A DNA stretch of 23,394 bases, taken from contig JAJZII010000003.1 in the NCBI GenBank assembly GCA_021810685.1, forward strand, positions 1 through 23,394. The letters are read 5' to 3'. This DNA comes from Microcaldota archaeon. Lineage in GTDB: Archaea; Micrarchaeota; Micrarchaeia; Micrarchaeales; Micrarchaeaceae. This document shows, in pieces, positions 1-7,921 of this stretch; within the stretch, counting starts at the first letter, position 1; each line of letters begins with the position of its first letter. The position numbers were made by a program, and so were the translations under genes. Under the pieces are notes generated by a model. That model searched no databases. It was not told where the DNA came from and was given only the letters and a program-made list of their open reading frames with translations.

Positions 1-1
1 G

Positions 2-532
2 GTCGGAGTTCTCTTCTCGCTCATCTTCCTGAGTTTCGCCATAGTCGCAATAAACATCATAGTCAAGCACAGCCGCATACAGGTGCGCATAACGAAGGAG
101 GTGCTTTCCGGGCTAGAGGCATACACTGGCAAGGTCTTCATAGTGCTGCTGCTATTCACATTCGTGCTTGTGGCGGTGAACGCGCTGACCTACGGCACGC
201 GCATCTCCGGCATAATAACAGCCGTCTGCGGGCTGGTGCTCACCCCATTCATCATATACGCGCCCGCTTCTATAGTCATAGATGACAGGAAGATAACAAG
301 GGCCATGGGTGCGAGCCTGCGCTTCTTCTTCAAGCGCTTCGATTACTTCCTGCTTTGGGTTGCCATGGCCATAATACTGCTCACTCTGGTCGATTTCATA
401 TTCGTGGCCACCGGGGGCACGCCGGTTTCACGTTACGCGGTGCTGGTCATAGACTCACTCTTGGTGCTTCCGTTCCTCGTGCTGCTCCAGAGCGAGATGT
501 ACATGAAACGCTTCGCCATGCTGAAGCGCTAA
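2..532 (+). CDS. Polytopic membrane protein, 5' end missing
   Basis: The reading frame is open from base 2 to a TAA at 530-532, so the gene starts before the window; 176 residues are visible. It is almost entirely membrane helices: one at the very start, then around residues 43-63, 68-92, 117-142 and 148-165. Between helices 3 and 4 lies a conserved-looking cytosolic stretch (APASIVIDDRKITRAMGAS) followed by a basic FFFKRFDYF segment. Proteins with a 'P-x-hydrophobic-DD-x-x-I-x-x-A-x-x-x-S' stretch ahead of the last helices occur in the glycerophosphodiesterase-membrane-domain/YciC-like group of uncharacterised archaeal and bacterial proteins. That family link is recalled from pattern only. 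It is not obviously part of the downstream system, since a promoter separates them. The internal ATG at 362 and GTG at 83 are not good starts because hydrophobic coding continues upstream. Confidence 0.75.
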   Translation, partial: VGVLFSLIFLSFAIVAINIIVKHSRIQVRITKEVLSGLEAYTGKVFIVLLLFTFVLVAVNALTYGTRISGIITAVCGLVLTPFIIYAPASIVIDDRKITRAMGASLRFFFKRFDYFLLWVAMAIILLTLVDFIFVATGGTPVSRYAVLVIDSLLVLPFLVLLQSEMYMKRFAMLKR

Positions 533-560
533 TCTGCTCCTATATGTGCCCTGTGAAATG

Positions 561-570
561 CTTATAAATC
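561..570 (+). promoter_or_regulatory. Archaeal TATA box for a leaderless transcript
   Basis: CTTATAAATC sits in the 59-base gap before the first large membrane protein gene. Its centre lies about 26 bases upstream of the ATG at 592, the usual distance between a TATA box and the transcription start in archaea. Transcription would therefore begin at or next to the start codon, giving a leaderless mRNA. No GGTG-type ribosome binding site is seen before this ATG, which agrees. This is the best candidate promoter for the whole 592-9664 run. Confidence 0.65.
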
Positions 571-591
571 CGCACATGCAATTGGTATAAT

Positions 592-2118
592 ATGGCGAAA
601 GCCTTCGTCGCATTGGCGTTCCTGGGTCTGCTGCTGCTTGCAATCCCTATGGCAGGTGCGCAACAGCTGACCGTGCCCGTATGCCCCGCTTTCGCATCGA
701 CCCTGCCTGCCGCGAGCGTCACGGCCACGCCTACAACTGGTTCCGGTCTTTCATCAGGGACATACTACATAGCCTACACTGTCGGCATCCAATCCGCTAC
801 GGCGACCGGCACAGTGGCGAAGGCAGTGCTCGAGCCTAATGGCCAGTCCAGCGGCTCCAACTTCATACTGACTGCAGTAGCGCCAGTATCTTCCGGTTCC
901 CAGGTCAACTTCTACATGGGCACTTCCCAGTCATCGCTCTACCTGGTGACGTCAGGTCAGAGCGGCAACAGCATCACGGTAAGCTCCCTGCCCAGCGCCA
1001 GTAACGGGTCGCTGCCGGAGCAGTCCGTAACGTCGTGCATAGCGCTCGCCATGCCCCTTGCTTCAATAGGTATACTGCTTTCTATGATGCTCGTCGGAGT
1101 GTCATACATGATAGGCGAGATATTCCAGATCAGCGGCTTCAAGAACTGGTACAGGGGGGAGCTATGGGAGACAGCAAAAAGCATTATGATAATTGCCGTC
1201 GTATTCACAGCGCTGCTCTTTAGCAGCGACATAGCCTATGCGCTCACGGGCGGCACGCCAGCCACAACCGGATCGCAGAGCCTCCAGACATCTGCCAACC
1301 TTGCAAGCCTCTACTCAACGGCCGACGGCTACGTCTCTGCGCAACTGTCCAACGCTGCCAACGCGTTCACCACGCTTTTCAGCCTGGCCGACGGCCTCGG
1401 TCTCCTGAACAGCTTAACATTTACCTCTTGGATACCAATAATACCTATCCCGTTCGTCGGCACGCTGCAGACCGGCTCGTCCGTTAATATCTTCCAGTCT
1501 AATTTCATAGAGTCCAACACGCACTCGCCTGCATCCTCGCTGATAAAGGACGTACTCACGATAATAATCCTCCCGGTGATCATAATCCTCCAGGTGTTGA
1601 GCGATATGCTCACAGGCATAATGCTGCTGGGGCTCACGGTGCTGCTGCCTATAGGGATAGTGCTGCGCGCCATACCTTTCCTCAGAGGCTTGGGAGGCAC
1701 GCTGATAGCAATGGGCATCGCCGTCTCGCTCATCTTCCCAGCCCTCCTGGTAGGATTCAACATTCCAGTGTCTAGCTACCTGCAAACCCAGAGCCTGAAT
1801 GAATTCTCCTTCTCGTGCAACACCGGCAACGGGTTCCTGAATCTTCTGATATGCACGCCGATGACCACAGCGGAGAACGTCGCCAACCAGGCATTCATCG
1901 GCACCAGAGCGTTCGGCTGGGGCCTGTCGACGCTTTTCAGTCCGACGCCCAACATCTACGGTGTAATGAACGTGATTTCGGTCTACACGTTCCCGACAAT
2001 ACTCCAGTTGCTGTTATTTATAATCGACCTGATAATAACGTTTGCGCTTGGCGACGCAATAGCGAGGTCCCTCGGTGGCAACCTCAGGCTGGGTATAGGT
2101 AAGTTCAAGGTTGCATGA
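592..2118 (+). CDS. VirB6/TrbL-like polytopic membrane protein, paralog 1
   Basis: A 508-residue membrane protein. Residues 1-25 form a clear signal peptide ending AGA-QQ. Residues about 26-145 are a Ser/Thr/Gly-rich extracellular beta-type domain (GTYYIAY stretch, possibly fibronectin-like). The core follows: a helix at about 150-172, a short loop with E178 and a WYRGELWE stretch, a second helix at 198-214, an extracellular region rich in Ser and Asn, and helices around 305-350. At about 352-376 is the signature LPIGIVLR..P.LRGLGG, then helices to the end and a Gly-rich basic tail. The same core recurs in the next five genes. VirB6/TrbL proteins are polytopic inner-membrane channel parts of type IV secretion, and archaeal CedA is similar in kind. 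The assignment rests on topology, tandem paralogy and the nearby VirB4-like ATPase, not on a database match. Confidence 0.8.
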   Translation: MAKAFVALAFLGLLLLAIPMAGAQQLTVPVCPAFASTLPAASVTATPTTGSGLSSGTYYIAYTVGIQSATATGTVAKAVLEPNGQSSGSNFILTAVAPVSSGSQVNFYMGTSQSSLYLVTSGQSGNSITVSSLPSASNGSLPEQSVTSCIALAMPLASIGILLSMMLVGVSYMIGEIFQISGFKNWYRGELWETAKSIMIIAVVFTALLFSSDIAYALTGGTPATTGSQSLQTSANLASLYSTADGYVSAQLSNAANAFTTLFSLADGLGLLNSLTFTSWIPIIPIPFVGTLQTGSSVNIFQSNFIESNTHSPASSLIKDVLTIIILPVIIILQVLSDMLTGIMLLGLTVLLPIGIVLRAIPFLRGLGGTLIAMGIAVSLIFPALLVGFNIPVSSYLQTQSLNEFSFSCNTGNGFLNLLICTPMTTAENVANQAFIGTRAFGWGLSTLFSPTPNIYGVMNVISVYTFPTILQLLLFIIDLIITFALGDAIARSLGGNLRLGIGKFKVA

Positions 2119-2127
2119 GTTGATGTG

Positions 2128-3291
2128 ATGGCTGCGCCAGTGATAGCGAGCACGTGCGCATACGGCGGAGGGAACGCCAGCTACGTGACAAGTTTCCTCG
2201 GCGTGAACTACCTAATCATAGCTGTGGGCTTCGCGGTGCTGGCCATGGTCTACATGGCCTCGAAGCTGCTGCCAGGCGAGAAATGGAGGGGCCTGTCGAT
2301 GGCCACTATAAAGTCTGAGATGACGCAGCTGGTCATCAGCGTCCTAATAATAGCCATACTGTTCGCCTCTGCCAACATCGCGTGCAACATAAGCACCACA
2401 ATGAGCCGCAACCTTATTCCTACTGTGGGTTTGCCTTCCAACCTGTCGCCGTTCGGATTCGCGGACTACTACATCGGCAACCTGGCGCTTAATACGGGCC
2501 TGGGGCTCCTCTCTAACATATACACGCTCTCCATCACATACTCGATCGACGCGAGGCTGTTCACAATCCTCAGTACCTACATGAGCAATGAGCTAAGCCT
2601 CATTCCGAACGGACCTTTGACCATCAACATAGAGTCTGGATACGACGCCGGAATGATATACGGCACCACCGCCGACACGTACATCGCGATCCTCGCGCCG
2701 TTAGTCATCCTAACCATAGGCATGTTGTTCATCCAGTACATAGCGCTCCCAATGATACAGTACCTGGCGTTTGTCGTGGTGCTGCCTGTCGCCATAATAT
2801 TGCGCAGCCTGTCGTTCACAGGTGCGAACCTGCGCAACACGGCCAACGCCGTGCTCGCCATAGCCATAGCTGCGTATCTGATATACCCGCTCACCATATC
2901 ATTCGACAGCTTTGCCGTGAGCTGGATATTCAGTACCTCCAACCCCGAGTACGGGTGCACAAACTGCCTTAGCAGCGCATACCAACTGCAGGCGCTGCCC
3001 TCATCTTTCTTCTCCGGCTCCAACAGCATCACGGTGGCGTCATACCAGCTGCCGACTAACTTGGCCGGCAGCCTGGTGCAGAGCACGTTGTTTTCGAACC
3101 TCGGCAGTGTTTACCCTCCTGTTATGATAGCCCAGTCTGAGCAGCTGATATCCGAGATCGGCCAGTTCATGTTCATAGCGGTGGTGCTCTTTGCAGTCAA
3201 CATAGCGATAACTGCAGGCTTCGCGATGGGCCTGACGAGGGCCCTGAACTCAGGTGTCGAGGGTGCAACTACCTTCTGGAGCAGTCTATAA
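2128..3291 (+). CDS. VirB6/TrbL-like polytopic membrane protein, paralog 2 (divergent)
   Basis: A 387-residue membrane protein starting 9 bases after the previous stop; the ATG at 2128 is preferred to the GTG at 2125. The N-terminal exposed part is short (about 30 residues with one Cys and an N-A-S sequon). Helices follow at about 29-46 and 71-90, with the loop GEKWRG...IKSEMTQL between them, matching the polar E-containing loop of its neighbours. An extracellular stretch leads to helices at about 185-235. The core signature appears as LPVAIILRSLSF...NLRN, so R is kept but the TR and GG positions are lost. Helices continue to YLIYPL, as in the paralogs. A second exposed loop contains a C-x2-C (GCTNC) that may form a disulfide. 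It is the shortest and most divergent of the six except paralog 4. Function is inferred from the set. Confidence 0.78.
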   Translation: MAAPVIASTCAYGGGNASYVTSFLGVNYLIIAVGFAVLAMVYMASKLLPGEKWRGLSMATIKSEMTQLVISVLIIAILFASANIACNISTTMSRNLIPTVGLPSNLSPFGFADYYIGNLALNTGLGLLSNIYTLSITYSIDARLFTILSTYMSNELSLIPNGPLTINIESGYDAGMIYGTTADTYIAILAPLVILTIGMLFIQYIALPMIQYLAFVVVLPVAIILRSLSFTGANLRNTANAVLAIAIAAYLIYPLTISFDSFAVSWIFSTSNPEYGCTNCLSSAYQLQALPSSFFSGSNSITVASYQLPTNLAGSLVQSTLFSNLGSVYPPVMIAQSEQLISEIGQFMFIAVVLFAVNIAITAGFAMGLTRALNSGVEGATTFWSSL

Positions 3292-3296
3292 GTGGT

Positions 3297-4793
3297 ATGA
3301 TGATTCCAATTGCACATATTGCGTTGCCGGTCCTGGCAGTAACATCATTTACCAGCACCGAGACCACGGTGGCGCCGATTGCCACGCTTGCATTGCTGCT
3401 CGATGCCGCCATAGTGGGCATATGGTACATGCTCGGCGTGATGCTGAACAACTCGACAGTCAAGGCCGCGGCACGCAGCGAGGTCTTCCAACTCGTGGGC
3501 ACGATAGTGCTCATCGCTGTCATTGTGGGCTCGCTCGGGGTGTTCGGGAAGCTCTTCTACTCGATAGGGAACGGCACTGCGCTGCTGGGCTCCAGCTCAA
3601 TATCCTCGCTGTGCAGCGGCCTGGAAAGCAACTCGCCGGTCGCGCTGCTCAATCCGAACGTAAATCTCTTCGCAGGCTCCCCGGTCTCTTTCCTCAGCTC
3701 GTTCGGATCGTTTCCTGGGTTATGCAGCATGGTGGACATGCAGTCAAGCCCGACACTCACGCAGCAGATCGACTATCCGCTTGCTGCCTCAGGGGTGGTG
3801 ATCGCGAATCTAACGAACCAGACCGCGACGCAGCTGGACCAGACATTCGTCGTCGACGCGTGGTTGGGCTTCCTGGCGCATGCAAAACCGACGTTGACAT
3901 TCTGCTTCTTCATCAGCTTTCCCTCTCCTATTTCGGCTCCATGTATCATACCCAATCCTGTCATCGCCCCGATGCTGGAGATCCGCACCTCTGACGTGCC
4001 GTACGCCGGCTTAGAGATGATATATAAGTCGTTATCCGGCCTTGGGATGATTCTGACCACTGCGTACGAGGCATTCGTGGCGCAGCTTACCGCGACTGCT
4101 ATCTTTACCTTCATCTGGCCCTACCTGCTCTTCGCCGGCATAGCGTTCAGGTCAACGTTCTTCACCCGCCGCATCGGTGGGCTCCTGATAGCTATAGCCG
4201 TCGGCGGAGTGCTCTTCTACCCTGCACTCTTCTCCTTGGAATACCTAGCACTGGGTCACGGCCTCGGCAGCCTTACCGGCTTCGCTCCCCAATCATACAC
4301 CTACTCGACCAACTCTGTGCCAAGCGCGTACGGCTACAACACTATATTCACGAGCAACGTCCTATTCATACCTGCGACCAGCAATGGCGATGTGCCGTAC
4401 ATAACGAACTACTATGTCCTGCCGTCGTTGCAGCCTATAGCGGAGTATCACGGCTGTTGGCCTGGCGTCGGGCAGTACGGCACAGGAACGGGCAACCTGT
4501 TTGTTGCCGAGCTAGAGGTGATGGCGTACCTAGACCTCGGCGGTTCGCTGATACAGGATCTCAGCACTATAACATCGTCATACGTGCCAAACCTGCTGAA
4601 CGGCATAGAGCAGTGCAATGAGAGCAACGCCAAGGCGACGCTCTTCGGCTTCATGAAGGTGTACGGCATAGACGGAGTGACGGCCTACTTCCTCCCGATA
4701 ATCAACCTCATGGTTGTTTTGGCTGGTATAATAGGTCTGTCGGGCCTGATGGGCGGCGACACGCAGCTTGCTGGCCTCGCTAAGTTCGTGTGA
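3297..4793 (+). CDS. VirB6/TrbL-like polytopic membrane protein, paralog 3
   Basis: A 498-residue membrane protein beginning 5 bases after the previous stop, with AGTGGT just before the tandem ATGs at 3297/3300. A hydrophobic N-terminus without an obvious cleavage site leads into a helix at about 33-52, the loop NNSTVKAAARSEVFQL and a second helix at about 66-85. A Ser/Pro-rich exposed region with several cysteines (about 97-240) follows. The core signature is at about 276-304: AGIAFRSTFFTRRIGG, then LLIAIAVGGVLFYP. The second exposed loop (about 325-455) is the longest in the set and includes a CW and further Cys and aromatic residues. A final helix around 470-490 ends in GLMGGDTQLAGLAKFV. 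The exposed cysteines suggest disulfides outside the cell. It probably forms part of the same membrane assembly as its neighbours. Confidence 0.8.
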   Translation: MMIPIAHIALPVLAVTSFTSTETTVAPIATLALLLDAAIVGIWYMLGVMLNNSTVKAAARSEVFQLVGTIVLIAVIVGSLGVFGKLFYSIGNGTALLGSSSISSLCSGLESNSPVALLNPNVNLFAGSPVSFLSSFGSFPGLCSMVDMQSSPTLTQQIDYPLAASGVVIANLTNQTATQLDQTFVVDAWLGFLAHAKPTLTFCFFISFPSPISAPCIIPNPVIAPMLEIRTSDVPYAGLEMIYKSLSGLGMILTTAYEAFVAQLTATAIFTFIWPYLLFAGIAFRSTFFTRRIGGLLIAIAVGGVLFYPALFSLEYLALGHGLGSLTGFAPQSYTYSTNSVPSAYGYNTIFTSNVLFIPATSNGDVPYITNYYVLPSLQPIAEYHGCWPGVGQYGTGTGNLFVAELEVMAYLDLGGSLIQDLSTITSSYVPNLLNGIEQCNESNAKATLFGFMKVYGIDGVTAYFLPIINLMVVLAGIIGLSGLMGGDTQLAGLAKFV

Positions 4794-4797
4794 TCAA

Positions 4798-5904
4798 ATG
4801 GCACCCAAATCGCATGCAAGTATCGCAGCCGTGATGGCACTCCTGCTTGCACTGGTGCTCATGCCACAATCCGCACACGCCTCTGCCATCAGTTCATACT
4901 GCTCTGTGGCGATACCGTCCGGCACGTCCGGAGTCCTGGCTCACCCCACATCACTCGACAGCCTGATACTGATAGCCTCACTGGTGATGCTCCTTATGGC
5001 TACTGTATCAGGCTTCATATTCGCGATAGGCTACACCTTGAAAATAGACAAGCTGGTGCGCTTTAGCAAGGCCGAGATTGGAGAGATACTGGTGACAGCC
5101 GTGATAGCCTTTGTCTTCCTTGGCACGTTTTCCGTAACGAACAGCGTCTCCGGCCCTTCAGGTCTCTTCTACGCATCAGGCGGTGCGCTGAACTCCGGCA
5201 TCTTCTCCAACGACTGCGCCCAGCTGGCAGGTACCTCGTTAAGCCTGATACAGCCTCTGATAGGTGTGGGCATCCAGGATGACATGTACTCCATGCTGTC
5301 GTCCGTGACCGTCAGTATAAAGCCGAACGATTGGGGCCTGAGTTTCAAACCGTTCACGGGCTTCTACTCCGTCATAGCAGTGATTGACACGTTCATGTCT
5401 GTAGCAGGCGGCCTTATAGGCATAAGTTTTGCTATTACCTTCTTCCTGGCCCTCATCTATGCAGTTTTTCCTCTCTTCCTGTACTTGGGCATAGTGCTGC
5501 GCACGCTCCCATGGACCCGTGCCGCGGGCGGTTCATTTCTTGGCCTATTCATGGGCTTCTACATAATGTTCCCGCTGCTGATGCACTATGCGCTCGCGGT
5601 GAACACCGTCTCCGTACTGACTATCTCGCAGAACGGCGGCCTCACTGGCATTGTCTCGTCCCTTCTAGGTGGAATCAACAACCCATTCACCGCCTTGAGT
5701 AACATAATCAGTATCACCAGCACAAGTATCTATCCTTCCGCCCTGGTCGGGTCTCTGGTACAGAGTATAATAGGTCCAGCCCTGTACGTCGTATTCGCGC
5801 TGGTAATCTCGCTAATAATATCGTTCGACTTCACTGAGACAGTGGGCGACTTCTTGGGTGCGCCCAGCCTCTCGTCAAAGACAGCCCTTAAGGGTGTCAT
5901 ATGA
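4798..5904 (+). CDS. VirB6/TrbL-like polytopic membrane protein, paralog 4
   Basis: A 368-residue membrane protein; the ATG at 4798, four bases after the previous stop, is chosen because the frame upstream overlaps the preceding gene and adds no hydrophobic signal. Residues 1-29 are a signal peptide (ends SAHASA). Helices follow near 55-80 and 97-116, joined by KIDKLVRFSKAEIGEI, the clearest version of the shared polar loop. After a compact exposed domain (about 120-195, one Cys at each end region) come helices at about 200-235. The signature LGIVLRTLPWTRAAGG spans about 229-244, then FMGFYIMFP. A final helix near 325-345 leads to a cytosolic tail. It has the least elaborate exposed parts, so it may be close to the minimal core of the family. 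Its stop overlaps the next start (ATGA). Confidence 0.8.
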   Translation: MAPKSHASIAAVMALLLALVLMPQSAHASAISSYCSVAIPSGTSGVLAHPTSLDSLILIASLVMLLMATVSGFIFAIGYTLKIDKLVRFSKAEIGEILVTAVIAFVFLGTFSVTNSVSGPSGLFYASGGALNSGIFSNDCAQLAGTSLSLIQPLIGVGIQDDMYSMLSSVTVSIKPNDWGLSFKPFTGFYSVIAVIDTFMSVAGGLIGISFAITFFLALIYAVFPLFLYLGIVLRTLPWTRAAGGSFLGLFMGFYIMFPLLMHYALAVNTVSVLTISQNGGLTGIVSSLLGGINNPFTALSNIISITSTSIYPSALVGSLVQSIIGPALYVVFALVISLIISFDFTETVGDFLGAPSLSSKTALKGVI

Positions 5905-7913
5905 ACACCATCAATCCAAGCGTGGGAATGCGCAAGGCCGCGTCGGCCTTGATACTCGCAGCGATGGCGCTGCTCATCACAGCGGCGCTTTACTCGCCGT
6001 TCCAAGGCACATTTAATGTAAATCCTGCGCTCCCTGTCACGGTCCTTTCCCCGCTCCCTGCATCTTACTCTGCACTCCCTATAAGCGTTCAGCAAGCACC
6101 TCTGAAGGACCAGATATTTCCAGGGCAATGCTTCTCTCAATGCAGTCGCGGATCATGCTCGTCTGGCTACACCTGCAAATTGGTCGCGTGCTACCAAGGC
6201 AGCAATATTTACGTGGACCGATGCATCCCGACCTCTCCGCTGTCCTCTTCAACTTACTACACATCCAGTAGCTCGAGCTCCACAAGTTCCTCAAGCTCCA
6301 CGCTGAGCAGTACCTCGAGCACCTCGAGCATTACGATACCGCAGCCGCCGGTGCTGAGAATCTATCCCAACCCTGCAACATCCGGCGACCAGGTTGCGAT
6401 ACAGGCCACAGCGTCGTACCAAGGTGACAAAATAGAGCTGGTGATACAGCCGCCCCCAGATTCCGGCATACCTAGCTGCACCATAGGTCCGTCCACCAAT
6501 ACCTTAAGCTGGTCATTCGACGTCACCTTGGCGACGCCCTCAGGTGGCTATCTAATAACGGCCAACGACATCACATCGAACACTCGCACGTCGAATACGC
6601 TGGTGATCCAGGGCCCCCAACAAGCTCCACCCAACTACCCGTTTCTGTCGCTGAGCTCCAATTCAGTCCAGCAGGGTACGCCCGTCTACATCATTGCAAC
6701 GGGCAACCCAAGTTCTGATGGCGTAGAAGTGTACATCTCAGGTCCGGGATACTCACTCGCAATGCCTGGCACGTTGGTAGCGGAGACAACTTCGACCAGC
6801 CCTATCGCGGCGTACACGTTCAACGGCATCAACGCGGCCGGCACGTACACGATAACCGCGCTTGACTCAGCGACGAACCTGCAGGTGTCTTCCACACTAT
6901 CAGTTCTTGCGCCTGTGACGCCGCCAGTGCAGTTGCCCAAGTCCGGGCTCTTCTTCAACGCTGAAACGTGGTACGGCGTGGCCATAATCGCTGTGCTGCT
7001 CGTAATAATGGTAGCGGCGATGGTGTACGCCCTCGCTGGCGTCATATCAAGCTCATCAGCGCGCACCTGGGCGCGCATACAGATATACGAGGCGCTGCTA
7101 TCGCTGATGCTGCTCATCGCATTCATAACTTTCTCATACCTATTCTTCCTGAACCCTCAGCAGGCATACAGTTCTATTGGCCTGCTGCCAGCGGCCTGTC
7201 ATGCAAATAACATAAACACGCTGTTCAATCTTTCTGCGTGTGACCTCGGCACATTTACTTCCAGCGCGTACACGTACTTCGCATCCACTATATATCTAGG
7301 CTTCATAGTGAGCACGAGCCCCGGCATGTCAGTGAAGCTGGAGGCGCCCACCCAGCCCCAGACCTACATCAAGGCCGCGCTGACCGATATAATACCCGGG
7401 GGCGCCGCCGGCATTGTCGGAATGGTGATGAATGTGCTGCTCATCGCGCTCGTACTCAACCAGGTGCAGCTCTTGCTGCTCTCAGGATCGCTCCTATTTC
7501 TATCCCTGCTCGTCACCCTGGGCATAATAGTGAGGACCTTCGGCTTCACGCGCACGTTCGGAGGTGCGATGATAGCCCTCGGTCTAGGCCTCGGGTTCGT
7601 GTATCCTCTGCTGGTCAGCATAACATACGGGTTCATAGGTACTGCATCTCCGCAGGTCAACATCTTTACGCTCCCGACGCTTGTGGGTGCCGGCATAAAC
7701 CTCATATTCGGCTTCGTGCTCGGCCAGGGGGTAAGTGGTGTGCTGTTCCAGGCGCAGCAGCTGCAATACCTGCTGGGCCTGGGTTACGTTGCCGTTGGTC
7801 TCACGTTCGTGCCGTTCCTGAACTTCATCATACTCGATGCATTTATAGTTGACTTTTCAAAAGCAGTAGGGGAAAGGGTAGACTTCATGTCCCTGATGTC
7901 GGGCCTGGTGTAG
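5901..7913 (+). CDS. VirB6/TrbL-like membrane protein with Cys-rich and two Ig-like ectodomains, paralog 5
   Basis: A 670-residue surface-exposed membrane protein, ATGA-overlapped with the previous gene. Order of parts: N-terminal anchor or signal helix (about 11-32); Cys-rich module at 77-108 with six Cys including CSSGYTC; Ser/Thr-rich linker 111-143; Ig-like domain at about 150-237 ending in GGYLITANDITS and a final strand; second Ig-like domain about 247-336 (SNSVQQG...GTYTITALDS). The six-paralog core starts with a helix at 356-380, a loop SSSSARTWARIQIYEA, and a helix near 395-414. The signature LGIIVRTFGFTRTFGG lies at about 540-555, followed by MIALGLGLGFVYP. The exposed half probably projects from the cell and could bind a partner surface. 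Ig-like modules of this kind occur in many archaeal surface proteins; binding is inferred, not shown. Confidence 0.8.
   Translation: MNTINPSVGMRKAASALILAAMALLITAALYSPFQGTFNVNPALPVTVLSPLPASYSALPISVQQAPLKDQIFPGQCFSQCSRGSCSSGYTCKLVACYQGSNIYVDRCIPTSPLSSSTYYTSSSSSSTSSSSSTLSSTSSTSSITIPQPPVLRIYPNPATSGDQVAIQATASYQGDKIELVIQPPPDSGIPSCTIGPSTNTLSWSFDVTLATPSGGYLITANDITSNTRTSNTLVIQGPQQAPPNYPFLSLSSNSVQQGTPVYIIATGNPSSDGVEVYISGPGYSLAMPGTLVAETTSTSPIAAYTFNGINAAGTYTITALDSATNLQVSSTLSVLAPVTPPVQLPKSGLFFNAETWYGVAIIAVLLVIMVAAMVYALAGVISSSSARTWARIQIYEALLSLMLLIAFITFSYLFFLNPQQAYSSIGLLPAACHANNINTLFNLSACDLGTFTSSAYTYFASTIYLGFIVSTSPGMSVKLEAPTQPQTYIKAALTDIIPGGAAGIVGMVMNVLLIALVLNQVQLLLLSGSLLFLSLLVTLGIIVRTFGFTRTFGGAMIALGLGLGFVYPLLVSITYGFIGTASPQVNIFTLPTLVGAGINLIFGFVLGQGVSGVLFQAQQLQYLLGLGYVAVGLTFVPFLNFIILDAFIVDFSKAVGERVDFMSLMSGLV
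6231..6329 (+). repeat. Ser/Thr low-complexity linker within paralog 5
   Basis: Residues 111-143 of the protein encoded at 5901 are almost only Ser and Thr, built from AGC, TCC, TCG and TCA codons mixed together rather than one repeated codon. The mixed codons argue for selection on the protein, not for a simple DNA slippage tract. The segment separates the Cys-rich module from the first Ig-like domain and would be a flexible, perhaps O-glycosylated, stalk. Confidence 0.7.
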
Positions 7914-7921
7914 GTGTCATC

